From Phaeocystidibacter sp965659415 (lineage in GTDB: Bacteria > Bacteroidota > Bacteroidia > Flavobacteriales > Schleiferiaceae), in the NCBI GenBank assembly GCA_965659415.1, contig CBFHVA010000006.1:76547-140546 (forward strand): DNA of 64,000 nt, read 5' to 3'. Shown piece after piece: positions 26,696 to 35,088 of this stretch. A program made the translations under genes and the position numbers. The notes under the pieces are model-generated. The model had not been told where the DNA came from. It did no database searches and saw nothing but the letters and a program-made list of their open reading frames with translations. Position 1 is the first letter of the stretch, and every line of letters starts with the position of its first letter.

Positions 26696-29161
26696 TTAAT
26701 TCACCTTGTTCTTCGACTCATCTGGCACATGCAGATCTTTATAATCCTTGGGCCGCTGATTTGTTAGGGCCAATTCTACCACCTCATTCATTTCTTTCAC
26801 GAAGTGGAAGTTCATGCCCTTAATATAGCTTTCATTGATCTCTTCAATGTCTTTGCGATTCTCCTCGCACAGTATTACCTCCTTGATATCGGCGCGTTTA
26901 GCAGCGAGGATTTTCTCCTTGATGCCGCCCACGGGAAGCACCTTACCTCTCAGGGTTATCTCTCCTGTCATGGCCAATCTGGCTTTCACTCTTCGTTGAG
27001 TAAATACACTGGCCAAGGCGGTGAGAATGGTGACCCCAGCTGATGGTCCATCTTTGGGCACGGCTCCCGCTGGAACGTGAATATTGATATCCCATTTCTT
27101 GAAGGCTTCCAATGGAATATTAAACTCATCCGCATGAGATTTCAGATAGGCAAGAGCGATAGTCGCGGATTCTTTCATCACATCACCAAGATTGCCCGTT
27201 ATAGCAACACGGCCATTCCCCCTGCTTAAGGAGCTCTCGATGAACAGGATATCGCCCCCTACTGGAGTCCAAGCCAATCCAGTGACTACCCCTGCCACGT
27301 CATTCCCGTCGTATCGGTCTCTGGAGAACCTCGGTGCTTTCAAGATCTCGCGAATATCATCCTTGGAAACCTTTTCGGAATACTCCTCTTCCATGGCTAC
27401 ACTCTTAGCTGCATGCCGAACGAGTCGTGCCAATTGCTTCTCCAACGTTCGTACGCCAGACTCACGTGTATAACTATCAATTACAGAAGCTAATTCGCGT
27501 TTTCCGATGCTGGCTTGTGTTCTCTTCAAGCCATGATCCTTTAAAAGCTTAGGCCAAAGGTGCTTCTTACCAATTTCAACCTTTTCTTCTTGCGTATAGC
27601 CGTGCATTTCAATGATTTCCATTCGGTCGCGCAATGCAGGCTGAATGGTTCCCAAATTGTTGGCCGTAGCAATGAAGAGTACTTTTGAAAGATCAAAACC
27701 CAACTCTACGAAGTTGTCGTAGAACTCGCTATTCTGTTCTGGATCGAGTACCTCAAGCATTGCGCTGCTTGGGTCACCCTGACCTCCATAGGTCAGTTTA
27801 TCGATTTCATCCAAAACAAAAACTGGGTTCGATGTCCCTGCCTTTTTCAAACTTTGAATGATTCGTCCAGGCATAGCCCCAATGTAGGTTTTTCGGTGCC
27901 CTCTGATCTCAGCTTCGTCGCGCAAACCGCCAAGTGAAATCCGAATATACTCACGTCCTAAAGCTTGCGCCACGCTTCGTCCCAAGCTGGTTTTACCCAC
28001 ACCTGGAGGTCCATATAAGCAGAGAATAGGACTCTTCATATCATTCTTCAACTTCAACACTGCGAGGTACTCTATGATGCGCTCTTTCACCTCATCAAGT
28101 CCATAATGATCACGATCGAGAATTCTACGAGCTCTATTCAAATCGAAGTTATCCTTGCTGAATTCGTTCCACGGTAAGTCGAGAAGTAACTCAAGGTAAT
28201 TTCGTTGAATGCTATATTCGGGAACTTGTGGATTCAGGCGCTGAAGCTTGCTAAGCTCTTTCTCAAAATGCTCTCCCGTCTTCTTACCCCACTTCTTGCT
28301 TTTCGCCTTGATGCGCATCTCCTCAATCTCACCTTCAATGCTATTTCCACCCAATTCTTCTTGAATGGTGCGCATTTGCTGTTGAAGGAAATACTCGCGC
28401 TGCTGTTGATCAAACTCGTGTTTAACCTTGGTTTGAATCTCATTCTTTACCTCGAGCATCTGAAGCTCTTTGGTGAGTTGCTCCAATACAATTCTGGAGC
28501 GTTCGCGCATGGAACGCGTCTCGAGAAGCTCTTGCTTCCCTTCTACTTCCATGCTCATATTGGAAGCAATGAAATGCAGCAAAAATCGATCGCTTTGAAT
28601 GTTCTTGAGCGCCGCTTGAGCCTCCGTTGGTATCTGCGGACTTTGCTCTATTATCTGCGAAGCCAACTCTTTAATAGAATCGATTTGACCCGTGAACACC
28701 GTGTCATTTTCAACGGGATCTTCTTCGTCGAGAAGTTCGATCTTGGCTTTGTGATAGGGTTCTGTAGCTATAATTTCAACAATGCGAAAACGCCTTTTCC
28801 CTTGAATGATGATCGTCGTGTTACCATCAGGCATTTTAAAACTCCGGATGATCTTTGCTAGAGTACCCACTTCATAGATATCGCCAAAGTTGGGGTTCTC
28901 CGTTGATGCGTCGCGTTGGGCAACCACTCCAATGAGTTTATCTGAAGATGATTGAACGTCTTCGATCAATCGAATTGATTTATCTCTACCTGCCGTGATC
29001 GGACTTACTACTCCGGGAAAGAGTACCGTGTTGCGCAAAGGAAGGATGGGAAGTTCGGTAGGGACCTCATTCTCACCCAATTCATTTTCAGCCTCGTTGG
29101 TAATTAGGGGAATGAACTCCGTTTCTTCCGACAAAAGCTGAGTGAAACCTATTTTATCCAT
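26696..29161 (-). CDS. lon: ATP-dependent protease Lon
   Basis: 821 residues. An N-terminal substrate-binding LON domain (about 35-230), a coiled linker, the AAA module with GPPGVGKTS at 384-392 and Walker B VFVLDEIDKL, and a C-terminal Ser-Lys protease domain with the catalytic Ser at 707 in DGPSAGVT and Lys later in GGIKEKILAAKRADIKEV. It degrades misfolded and regulatory proteins in the cytosol. It is a single gene with its own terminator; no CIRCE element or TAnnTTTG box is seen in the 175 bp upstream. Confidence 0.97.
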   Translation of the reverse strand: MDKIGFTQLLSEETEFIPLITNEAENELGENEVPTELPILPLRNTVLFPGVVSPITAGRDKSIRLIEDVQSSSDKLIGVVAQRDASTENPNFGDIYEVGTLAKIIRSFKMPDGNTTIIIQGKRRFRIVEIIATEPYHKAKIELLDEEDPVENDTVFTGQIDSIKELASQIIEQSPQIPTEAQAALKNIQSDRFLLHFIASNMSMEVEGKQELLETRSMRERSRIVLEQLTKELQMLEVKNEIQTKVKHEFDQQQREYFLQQQMRTIQEELGGNSIEGEIEEMRIKAKSKKWGKKTGEHFEKELSKLQRLNPQVPEYSIQRNYLELLLDLPWNEFSKDNFDLNRARRILDRDHYGLDEVKERIIEYLAVLKLKNDMKSPILCLYGPPGVGKTSLGRSVAQALGREYIRISLGGLRDEAEIRGHRKTYIGAMPGRIIQSLKKAGTSNPVFVLDEIDKLTYGGQGDPSSAMLEVLDPEQNSEFYDNFVELGFDLSKVLFIATANNLGTIQPALRDRMEIIEMHGYTQEEKVEIGKKHLWPKLLKDHGLKRTQASIGKRELASVIDSYTRESGVRTLEKQLARLVRHAAKSVAMEEEYSEKVSKDDIREILKAPRFSRDRYDGNDVAGVVTGLAWTPVGGDILFIESSLSRGNGRVAITGNLGDVMKESATIALAYLKSHADEFNIPLEAFKKWDINIHVPAGAVPKDGPSAGVTILTALASVFTQRRVKARLAMTGEITLRGKVLPVGGIKEKILAAKRADIKEVILCEENRKDIEEINESYIKGMNFHFVKEMNEVVELALTNQRPKDYKDLHVPDESKNKVN

Positions 29162-29336
29162 ATGATATCGCCTTAGGGCGCTTTAATTCTTAGTCAATAT
29201 GACAGCTAGAAATGGCACCCCCATCGGTACACGCTAGATTTCATGCTGTCCGGGGTAAAAGGTCAACTCGCGTGCCAAGATGCTCGACCTGCTAAATTGA
29301 CCGAAGTCTAGAAAATAATGCTGATGCTATGTCAGG

Positions 29337-30518
29337 CTACTTAAAATTACGATTCGATGCCGTCTCCTCGTAAAGGTGGCGCATCATCGCCTCAATATCA
29401 TCGGTAACAGACAGCCCTCGTCGTTCCATGACGCGATTCATCGTATCCAAGGCCTTGTCTACTCTATACTCTGAGAATCCTGATGCTCCGCCCCAAGCAA
29501 AGCTCGGCACAAAGTTTCTCGGGAATCCACTTCCAAAAATATTCGCTGAAACCCCTACAACTGTGCCCGTATTAAACATGGTATTGATGCCACACTTACT
29601 GTGGTCTCCCATGATTAGTCCGCAAAACTGCAATCCAGTACGGTCAAAACCACCGCGACCATAATTCCACAATTTCACTTCGTCGTAGTTGTTCTTGAGA
29701 TTGCTCGTATTCGTGTCAGCCCCAAGGTTACACCATTCACCGATAACGGAATTCCCCAAAAAGCCATCGTGACCTTTGTTCGAATACCCAAAGATGACCG
29801 AATTACTCACTTCACCACCAACTTTCGAATGAGGTCCTACAGTGGTGGGTCCATAGATTTTAGCACCTAGTTTAAGCTGCGAATGGGCTCCAAGAGCCAA
29901 CCCTCCGCGCACCAAGGATCCCTCCATGATGGTAGAATCAGTATCCAAATAAATAGGTCCCGTGGTGGAATTGAGAACGACCGCCTCCACAGATGCTCCC
30001 TCTTCTAAAAAGATGCGATTGCCAATAATCGTATTTGTTCCAGAAATAGGTGCTGACGTTCGTCCCTCTGTGAGGAAATTGAAATCGCGCTCCAGCTGGT
30101 CGCCATTATTGGAGAAAATATCCCAAGGCTTGGCAATCTGAGAAACCTCCTGCTCGTAAGTGATTCGCTCCAACTTGTCGTCCTCAAAGATATCTGCAAT
30201 GCGGTCTTCATCTAGAAAAGCTGCAATCAATAAATCACCTTTATATAAACCTTGTCCTTTCTTGAGTTCTACCACCTTAGCTAGCAGACGCATATCCGGA
30301 CAAACCGAACCGTTGATCAATAAATTATTCTTGCCCTTCTTCATCGGAAAAAGCGCACTGAGATGAGGTTGCGATAAGTAAGACGCAGAAGCCTCCAGGC
30401 GCTTTTCCCACTTCTCCTTGATGGTCAGGATCCCCACTCGTATATCTGCAACAGGTCGTGTGAAAGTGAGCGGCAACAAGTGATTTCTTTCAGGTCCGTC
30501 GAATAGAATCAGATTCAT
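29337..30518 (-). CDS. GlmU-like putative nucleotidyltransferase/acetyltransferase (Bacteroidetes type)
   Basis: 393 residues. The first 160 form a degenerate nucleotidyltransferase-like part (LILFDGPERNHLLPLTFTRP, then LLINGSVCPD). The second half has left-handed beta-helix hexapeptides (SGTNTIIGNRIFLEEGASVEA, GAKIYGPTTVGPHSKVGGE, VSNSVIFGYSNKGHDGFLGNSVIG). This matches the Bacteroidetes GlmU-like family, distinct from the classical GlmU. The likely product is UDP-GlcNAc or another nucleotide sugar, but activity is not proven by sequence. The upstream neighbour is rpmE, as in other Bacteroidetes. Confidence 0.85.
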   Translation of the reverse strand: MNLILFDGPERNHLLPLTFTRPVADIRVGILTIKEKWEKRLEASASYLSQPHLSALFPMKKGKNNLLINGSVCPDMRLLAKVVELKKGQGLYKGDLLIAAFLDEDRIADIFEDDKLERITYEQEVSQIAKPWDIFSNNGDQLERDFNFLTEGRTSAPISGTNTIIGNRIFLEEGASVEAVVLNSTTGPIYLDTDSTIMEGSLVRGGLALGAHSQLKLGAKIYGPTTVGPHSKVGGEVSNSVIFGYSNKGHDGFLGNSVIGEWCNLGADTNTSNLKNNYDEVKLWNYGRGGFDRTGLQFCGLIMGDHSKCGINTMFNTGTVVGVSANIFGSGFPRNFVPSFAWGGASGFSEYRVDKALDTMNRVMERRGLSVTDDIEAMMRHLYEETASNRNFK

Positions 30519-30605
30519 AAATGGAGTCTTCTAGGTTGAAGAAGTAAAAATAGGAAAGTCAGAGCGGAAGTGAACCCATCAGACTCATTCCTTAGGTCAA
30601 AAAAA

Positions 30606-30633
30606 AATCCCGAAGCGCTAGGCGATCGGGATT
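30606..30633 (-). terminator. Terminator of rpmE
   Basis: Stem AATCCCGA (30606-30613) with TCGGGATT (30626-30633). On the minus strand a T-run follows (the A-run at 30597-30607), so it stops rpmE transcription 23 bp after the stop. Confidence 0.85.
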
Positions 30634-30656
30634 CTTATATAAGTTGCGGAAAAGTC

Positions 30657-30908
30657 CTATTTCTTGAATTTCGCGTAACGGTTGCGGAACTTGTCCACAC
30701 GACCTGCTGTGTCGATCATCTTCACCTTTCCAGTATAGAACGGGTGAGAATAAGAAGAGATTTCCATCTTTACCAATGGATACTCCTGACCTTCAACTTC
30801 GATAGTGTCCTTTGTGTTTGCGCAAGAACGCGTAATAAATGTATCGCCTGTGCCCATGTCTTTGAAGCAAACGAGACGATAGCTCTCTGGGTGAATACCT
30901 TGTTTCAT
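30657..30908 (-). CDS. rpmE2: 50S ribosomal protein L31 type B
   Basis: 83 residues with the type B extension and without the Zn CxxC pair of the type A protein. Seen: MKQGIHPESYRLVCFKDMGTG, ITRSCANTKDTIEVEGQEYPLVKMEISSYSHPFYTGKVKMIDTAGRVDKFRNRYAKF. A component of the large ribosomal subunit. Two Cys remain (14 and 29) but not in the type A arrangement. It has its own promoter upstream and its own terminator downstream. Confidence 0.96.
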   Translation of the reverse strand: MKQGIHPESYRLVCFKDMGTGDTFITRSCANTKDTIEVEGQEYPLVKMEISSYSHPFYTGKVKMIDTAGRVDKFRNRYAKFKK

Positions 30909-30971
30909 AGCTGCTATTCTTATTTCTTAAGTGAGGATTTGGCCCCACTTCCATTTTCGCTTAGCGGACGG

Positions 30972-31005
30972 CAAAATTAGGAGATTTTTTCTGAACTACA
31001 AGCAA
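30972..31005 (-). promoter_or_regulatory. Promoter of rpmE
   Basis: Minus-strand TAATTTTG (30979-30972) with a TTG 23 nt further upstream (31005-31003). The predicted start leaves about 60 nt of leader before the ATG at 30908, longer than for most genes here. Confidence 0.55.
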
Positions 31006-31044
31006 TTCTCTATCAACAATCTATCTCCTTCAGATTGCGTTGAA

Positions 31045-31052
31045 TATCTTTG
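31045..31052 (+). promoter_or_regulatory. -7 promoter box of the beta-helix lipoprotein gene
   Basis: TATCTTTG, exact match, ending 7 nt before the ATG at 31060. It makes the longer upstream start implausible. Confidence 0.55.
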
Positions 31053-31059
31053 GGCACAA

Positions 31060-32541
31060 ATGAAGCAATTTCTTTTCATTTCGGTAGGACTTTTAATCCT
31101 GATGGGATCGTGTCGACGTGAGCAAACTTTCAACCGGCAAAGTGTTGATCTCCGCTTTTCGCAAGACACTGTTTTCTTGGATACCGTCTTTACCCAGGTT
31201 GGATCTTCTACACGTTCATTGTGGGTTTACAATCCAACGAATGAAGACCTTTACATCGACAGGATTCGGCTTGGTAAGGGAAACAGCAGTTACTATCGCC
31301 TGAATGTGAATGGCGTTGCCACCAAAGACATTCAAGATGTGGAACTCTTGGCCAAGGACAGTTTGGTCATTCGAATTGAAGTGACAGCAGATGTGGGTAA
31401 CGCATTGGATATACTGTACACCGACAGCATCCTCTTTCAAACCTTGGGAAATCTTCAAGATGTAGATCTGGTAACACTTGCCAAAGACGCACACTTCTAT
31501 TACCCCACCAATACCTTGATCATTCCGCAACCTGCCCCGAATCCGGATATCAGAATTCCGTATTCGGTGCTCAATTGCAACACCACATGGTCGGACGACA
31601 AGCCTCACGTGATATATGGATACGCGGTGGTAGATAGCGGATGTGTACTCAACATTGATGCGGGTGCCGAAATTCACTTCCACAACGGCAGTGGCATCTG
31701 GGTAACTTCAGGTGGGCAAATTCAAATGGATGCTACCAACATGGGTCAAATTGATCAGAATCCGATAGTTATTCAGGGGGACCGATTGGAGCCTATTTAT
31801 GAGGATATTCCTGGACAATGGGGAGGTGTTCTCGGTGGAATTTTCATTCAATCGGGAAGCACGGGTAACCTTATTCAAAACACCATTATTAAAAACGCAT
31901 CCATTGCTTTGAGGATTGATAGTACGGGTGCCAGTGCACCCAACGTGACCATTCGAAACAGCATGATTTTGAATAGTAGTCGCGTAGGAATCTTTGGAGG
32001 TTTTGCGAATATTCAAGCCGAGAATTGTGTAATCGGTGGAAGCGGAATCTACGGTTTGTATGCCTTAGGCGGTTCATATCGATTTACCCACTGCACCTTT
32101 GCCAACTACAGCATCAGCGGAAGAAGCACACCAACCATTGGCCTCTTCAACTTCTTTGAACCATCGCCAGGAACGCGATTGGTGAGAGATATCAGTGAAG
32201 CCCAATTCGATAACTGCATAGTGTATGGAAACCGTCGTGTAGAATTTGGAATCGGACTGCAAGCATCCGGTCAATTGAACTTCCAATTCCGTGATTCATT
32301 CCTGCGCCTTGCGGAAAACCCCGATGATGGTGCATTTGACCGCGAAGACACTACTCGATTTGAGAATTGCACCCTTGATACAGATCCGGAGTTCGTGAAC
32401 GCTCAACAAAACAACTTTGAACTGGACAGTATCTCACCCGCCATTGATGCGGCGAATGCCGCGTGGTCACAATCGGTTCCTACGGATATTGTAAAACTGA
32501 ATCGCCTACCAAATCCCGATGTGGGCGCTTATGAGAGGTGA
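31060..32541 (+). CDS. Lipoprotein with right-handed parallel beta-helix
   Basis: 493 residues from the ATG at 31060, which gives a lipoprotein signal ending LMGS-Cys18. A beta-sandwich-like N-terminal part (about 20-200, FTQVGSSTRSLWVYNPTNEDLYIDRI) precedes repeated beta-helix turns from about 210 (IHFHNGSGIWVTSGGQIQM, IIKNASIALRIDSTG, IRNSMILNSSRVGIFGG). The last part (ALDSISPAIDAANAA-like ending with NRLPNPDVGAYER) is the closing motif common in such proteins in Bacteroidetes. Likely surface- or periplasm-facing; the ligand is unknown. No enzyme motif is visible. Its last bases converge on the LuxC-like gene, with 27 bp between stops. Confidence 0.82.
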   Translation: MKQFLFISVGLLILMGSCRREQTFNRQSVDLRFSQDTVFLDTVFTQVGSSTRSLWVYNPTNEDLYIDRIRLGKGNSSYYRLNVNGVATKDIQDVELLAKDSLVIRIEVTADVGNALDILYTDSILFQTLGNLQDVDLVTLAKDAHFYYPTNTLIIPQPAPNPDIRIPYSVLNCNTTWSDDKPHVIYGYAVVDSGCVLNIDAGAEIHFHNGSGIWVTSGGQIQMDATNMGQIDQNPIVIQGDRLEPIYEDIPGQWGGVLGGIFIQSGSTGNLIQNTIIKNASIALRIDSTGASAPNVTIRNSMILNSSRVGIFGGFANIQAENCVIGGSGIYGLYALGGSYRFTHCTFANYSISGRSTPTIGLFNFFEPSPGTRLVRDISEAQFDNCIVYGNRRVEFGIGLQASGQLNFQFRDSFLRLAENPDDGAFDREDTTRFENCTLDTDPEFVNAQQNNFELDSISPAIDAANAAWSQSVPTDIVKLNRLPNPDVGAYER

Positions 32542-32568
32542 TACCCGTCCCTGGCCACTAGTCTCTGG

Positions 32569-33606
32569 TCAGAAGTTCAAAAATTCAATGGTATCCACAC
32601 CATCCGCATAATCCCAGAGTGTAGGAGATTGTGTGCTACCGAGCGGCACAATTGGAAGCGCCGGATGACTTTCATTAGATGCAATGCACTGAAGTGAATC
32701 GCGATCTTTCAGAAGGGTTTCAAAAACGGATTCGATAGATTGATATCGCTCATAGTGCACCATTGACACGGGTGTTGAGTACGACTCACCTTCTTTCAAA
32801 ACCACGAATCCGTTTTCTAGAAACTCCTTTCTATCCATCAAGAGAATTGCTCTGTGGTAATCGTAGTTATTGGCATACTTGTGATTTTGGACCACATCTT
32901 GAAAGGGCAACCAAGATCCGAAAATTCGGTCCAGATCGAATTCTTTAGGTAGATATAGTTTACTCACTGAGCGACAACCCAATCCGAAATATCGGAAAAC
33001 ATCTTCTCCCAAAGCTTGAAGCTGATCTTCTGTTTCATTTCCCGTCAGCACCGCCACGCTCTTTCTGTTCTTGCGAATGATATGAGGATATTTTCCAAAA
33101 TAGGTTTCAAAATAGCGTGCGGTGTTATCTGACCCAGTGGCAATTACCGCATCCATGTTTTGTAATCTTTCCACCCACTCAATTTGCGATTCAATGATGG
33201 AATCTTTTAAAAGAGCTGGAATGAGCTGATTATCATCGCTACTCATTTTAACCAACGCGCGGTGTCCACATAGGGTTACGGTGAGTAGATCGTGCATTCC
33301 CACCATTGGCACATTTCCGGCCATCACAATCCCTACCTGTTTTGCTTTCTTTGGATTGAAATGATCGAGCGTGTATTGGTTGGTCCATTCAGTGAGTGAC
33401 GATGCAGAGAGCGCTTTTGACCACTCTCCTAGCGCATGTAAAACTTGCGATTTCTCGAACCAACCGTTGTGATGAACAGAAGTATTTATCGCTTTCAAAA
33501 GAGACATGCTCCACTTATCGGATTCACGAGTAGACTCTTCTAAAAAAGCGCTCAAACGAGCACCTAAACTTTTCCACGCTTCAAATCGTTCTTCAAACTT
33601 CAACAT
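32569..33606 (-). CDS. LuxC-like acyl-CoA reductase
   Basis: 345 residues of the LuxC/acyl-CoA reductase family in the aldehyde dehydrogenase superfamily. Seen: VGIVMAGNVPMVGMHDLLTV (nucleotide-binding), AVIATGSDNTARYFETYFG, and the catalytic Cys211 in GLGCRSVSKLYLP. The reaction is NADPH-linked reduction of a fatty acyl group to aldehyde. No luxA, luxB, luxD or luxE is nearby, so bioluminescence is not implied. A longer start exists but runs antisense through the ferredoxin gene; the ATG at 33606 sits next to its own -7 box. A weak hairpin (CTGGCCA/TGGTCAG, 32551-32572) overlaps its stop. Confidence 0.88.
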   Translation of the reverse strand: MLKFEERFEAWKSLGARLSAFLEESTRESDKWSMSLLKAINTSVHHNGWFEKSQVLHALGEWSKALSASSLTEWTNQYTLDHFNPKKAKQVGIVMAGNVPMVGMHDLLTVTLCGHRALVKMSSDDNQLIPALLKDSIIESQIEWVERLQNMDAVIATGSDNTARYFETYFGKYPHIIRKNRKSVAVLTGNETEDQLQALGEDVFRYFGLGCRSVSKLYLPKEFDLDRIFGSWLPFQDVVQNHKYANNYDYHRAILLMDRKEFLENGFVVLKEGESYSTPVSMVHYERYQSIESVFETLLKDRDSLQCIASNESHPALPIVPLGSTQSPTLWDYADGVDTIEFLNF

Positions 33607-33621
33607 GCAATGTCTCTTTGT

Positions 33622-33639
33622 TACTTTTGTACAAAGGTA
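33622..33639. promoter_or_regulatory. Opposed overlapping -7 boxes of luxC-like gene and ferredoxin gene
   Basis: TACTTTTG (33622-33629, plus) and TACCTTTG (33639-33632, minus) are 2 bp apart, forming an 18-bp near-palindrome with two mismatched positions. Each serves one of the divergent genes, with leaders of roughly 20 nt. Because the start sites fall beyond each other's box, the promoters cannot be occupied together. Confidence 0.6.
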
Positions 33640-33651
33640 AAACAACAAGCC

Positions 33652-33999
33652 ATGGCCATAAAGATTACGGATGAGTGTATTAATTGCGGCGCCTGCGAAC
33701 CAGAATGCCCCAACAATGCCATATATGAAGGTGCAATGGAATGGAGATTCGGTGATGGAACCGATCTCTCGGGAAAAGTCATGACGCCGAATGGTAATGA
33801 GTACGATGCGGATGAAGCTCAAGAGCCTGTTGATTATGACGTATACTACATCGTAACCGACAAGTGTACGGAGTGCCACGGTTTCCACGAGGAACCACAA
33901 TGCGCCGAAGTTTGTCCGGTTGACTGTTGTGTTCCTGACGAGGACAACGTGGAAACGGAGGACGAGCTTCAGGCTAAAAAGGACTTCATGCACTTATAA
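33652..33999 (+). CDS. 4Fe-4S dicluster ferredoxin
   Basis: 115 residues. The first cluster motif is Cys9-x2-Cys12-x2-Cys15-x3-Cys19-Pro. The second, after an acidic insert (about 25-68), is Cys72-x2-Cys75-x8-Cys84-x3-Cys88-Pro, followed by two more Cys (92, 93). The long spacing in the second motif and the acidic C-terminus resemble the ferredoxins placed beside acyl-CoA reductase and serC in Flavobacteria. It carries electrons in the cytosol; the partner is unknown. ATG at 33652 is used; the longer start lies upstream of the -7 box. It is divergent from the luxC-like gene. Confidence 0.92.
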   Translation: MAIKITDECINCGACEPECPNNAIYEGAMEWRFGDGTDLSGKVMTPNGNEYDADEAQEPVDYDVYYIVTDKCTECHGFHEEPQCAEVCPVDCCVPDEDNVETEDELQAKKDFMHL

Positions 34000-34017
34000 A
34001 GTGCTTCATTATAGGTT

Positions 34018-34069
34018 CGAGGTGCCGTGAGGACGAATCCTCTCAGCTTGCAAAACTAGCGGCATCTCG
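34018..34069 (+). other. Structured 3' region after the ferredoxin gene
   Basis: CGAGGTGCCG (34018-34027) pairs with CGGCATCTCG (34060-34069) over 10 bp with one G-U pair. Inside lies a 5-bp hairpin GAGGA/TCCTC with loop CGAA (34029-34042). A T-rich stretch follows, so it may be a terminator with an extra arm, or a short structured RNA. Confidence 0.4.
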
Positions 34070-34116
34070 AGCTTTTCTTTGACATACGGATTGGTTCAAT
34101 AATCCGTTCTTTCAAC

Positions 34117-35007
34117 ATGCGGAATTTCATTCTTTACATATTTCTTATCTCAAGTTGCCTGCTTCACGGTAATGAAGTTGACAGCCTTTATCGTACCTGG
34201 CTTCCTGATCTTCAGAAGTTTGGTGAGCAGAGTAGAGTTTTACCAAGTGAAGACGAAAGGAATGCGGCGGCTGATTCTTTCATTGTCATAATGAAAGAAC
34301 TGGTTCGATTTCCAGAAGCCATGCATTTCACCTTTGAAGGGGTGCCCAACTTGAGCGTACTCACCTCTCCGGATGAAAAACTTCGGACCATCACCTTTAT
34401 GGTGCCTCAGAGCGGCTTAGTTTATGAGCATTATGGATTCTTGCTCTATCAAGATGAAGAGTACAAGCACTTGTTCTTGAAGAATGGGAGCATGGGAATG
34501 CAGTCGGATATCTACCGCTTACTCGCTCCGGATGAGTGGCTTGGAGGATTGTACTATGATATTGTTGAGCGCGAGAAAGGCGACCAAACCGTGTACTTCC
34601 TCATGGGATTTAGACAAGTCAATCCCAATATCCAACAGAAGTTTATAGATGCCGTTACGATTACCGATGGCCTGATTCGATTTGGGTGTAAGGCCTTTAG
34701 AATTGGTGAGTTCAATGATGTTGTAAACGAGCAACCCCCTTACCGACTCATACTTTCTTACTCTACGAAGTACGGTGCTACCTTCAAATGGAACGACGAA
34801 TATGAGGGAATAGTTATGGATCATATGTCGCCACCAGATGCTAGTCAGAAACGCTTCTTCATGGTGTACGGCCCGGACTTCTCCTATGATGCCTTGGTGT
34901 GGCGAGATGAAGAATGGCATTTACAAGAGAACATCACCTTCGAAAATGATGTCCAAACGGCTCCACCGAATCCAGATGTCCCTACAGGGCTACCACCTAG
35001 AAGGTGA
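34117..35007 (+). CDS. Hypothetical exported protein
   Basis: 296 residues with an N-terminal signal-like segment (MRNFILYIFLISSCLLHG). I do not recognise the family. It is rich in beta structure and aromatic residues, with blocks such as FPEAMHFTFEGVPNLSVLTSPDEKLRTITFMVP, VYEHYGFLLYQDEEYKHLFLKNG, YDIVEREKGDQTVYFLMGFRQV and WRDEEWHLQENITFENDV, and a Pro-rich C-terminus. It is probably periplasmic or released. The region upstream has no TAnnTTTG box; it may be read through from the ferredoxin gene. serC follows after 81 bp with its own promoter. Confidence 0.7.
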   Translation: MRNFILYIFLISSCLLHGNEVDSLYRTWLPDLQKFGEQSRVLPSEDERNAAADSFIVIMKELVRFPEAMHFTFEGVPNLSVLTSPDEKLRTITFMVPQSGLVYEHYGFLLYQDEEYKHLFLKNGSMGMQSDIYRLLAPDEWLGGLYYDIVEREKGDQTVYFLMGFRQVNPNIQQKFIDAVTITDGLIRFGCKAFRIGEFNDVVNEQPPYRLILSYSTKYGATFKWNDEYEGIVMDHMSPPDASQKRFFMVYGPDFSYDALVWRDEEWHLQENITFENDVQTAPPNPDVPTGLPPRR

Positions 35008-35052
35008 TGTGGATTTCACTTGTGCTTAACCTCAGTTGCCATTTCATTTCGC

Positions 35053-35060
35053 TAGTTTTG
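35053..35060 (+). promoter_or_regulatory. -7 promoter box of serC
   Basis: TAGTTTTG, exact TAnnTTTG match, ending 28 nt before the serC ATG. A TTG lies 14 nt upstream, closer than the usual spacing. Confidence 0.55.
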
Positions 35061-35088
35061 CAGCACAATTAGGCGACCCAATTTTGTC

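Noticed and set aside
28205..28861. A 218-codon open frame on the plus strand inside lon.
   Set aside because: It is antisense to the well-conserved Lon sequence, has no promoter box and gives a composition typical of a shadow frame.
29162..29336. A CIRCE or other heat-shock operator upstream of lon.
   Set aside because: No TTAGCACTC-type inverted repeat is present.
30570..30980. A 136-codon frame on the plus strand over rpmE.
   Set aside because: Antisense to L31, which is certain; it also spans the rpmE terminator.
33607..33993. A long N-terminal extension of the LuxC-like gene, antisense to the ferredoxin gene.
   Set aside because: It crosses both promoter boxes and the ferredoxin gene on the other strand; the extension has no similarity to the family.
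34024..34037. A string similar to part of the hammerhead ribozyme (CCGTGAGGACGAA).
   Set aside because: The CTGATGA core half is not present upstream and the closing stems do not fit a hammerhead; the hairpin is explained by the local stem-loop.
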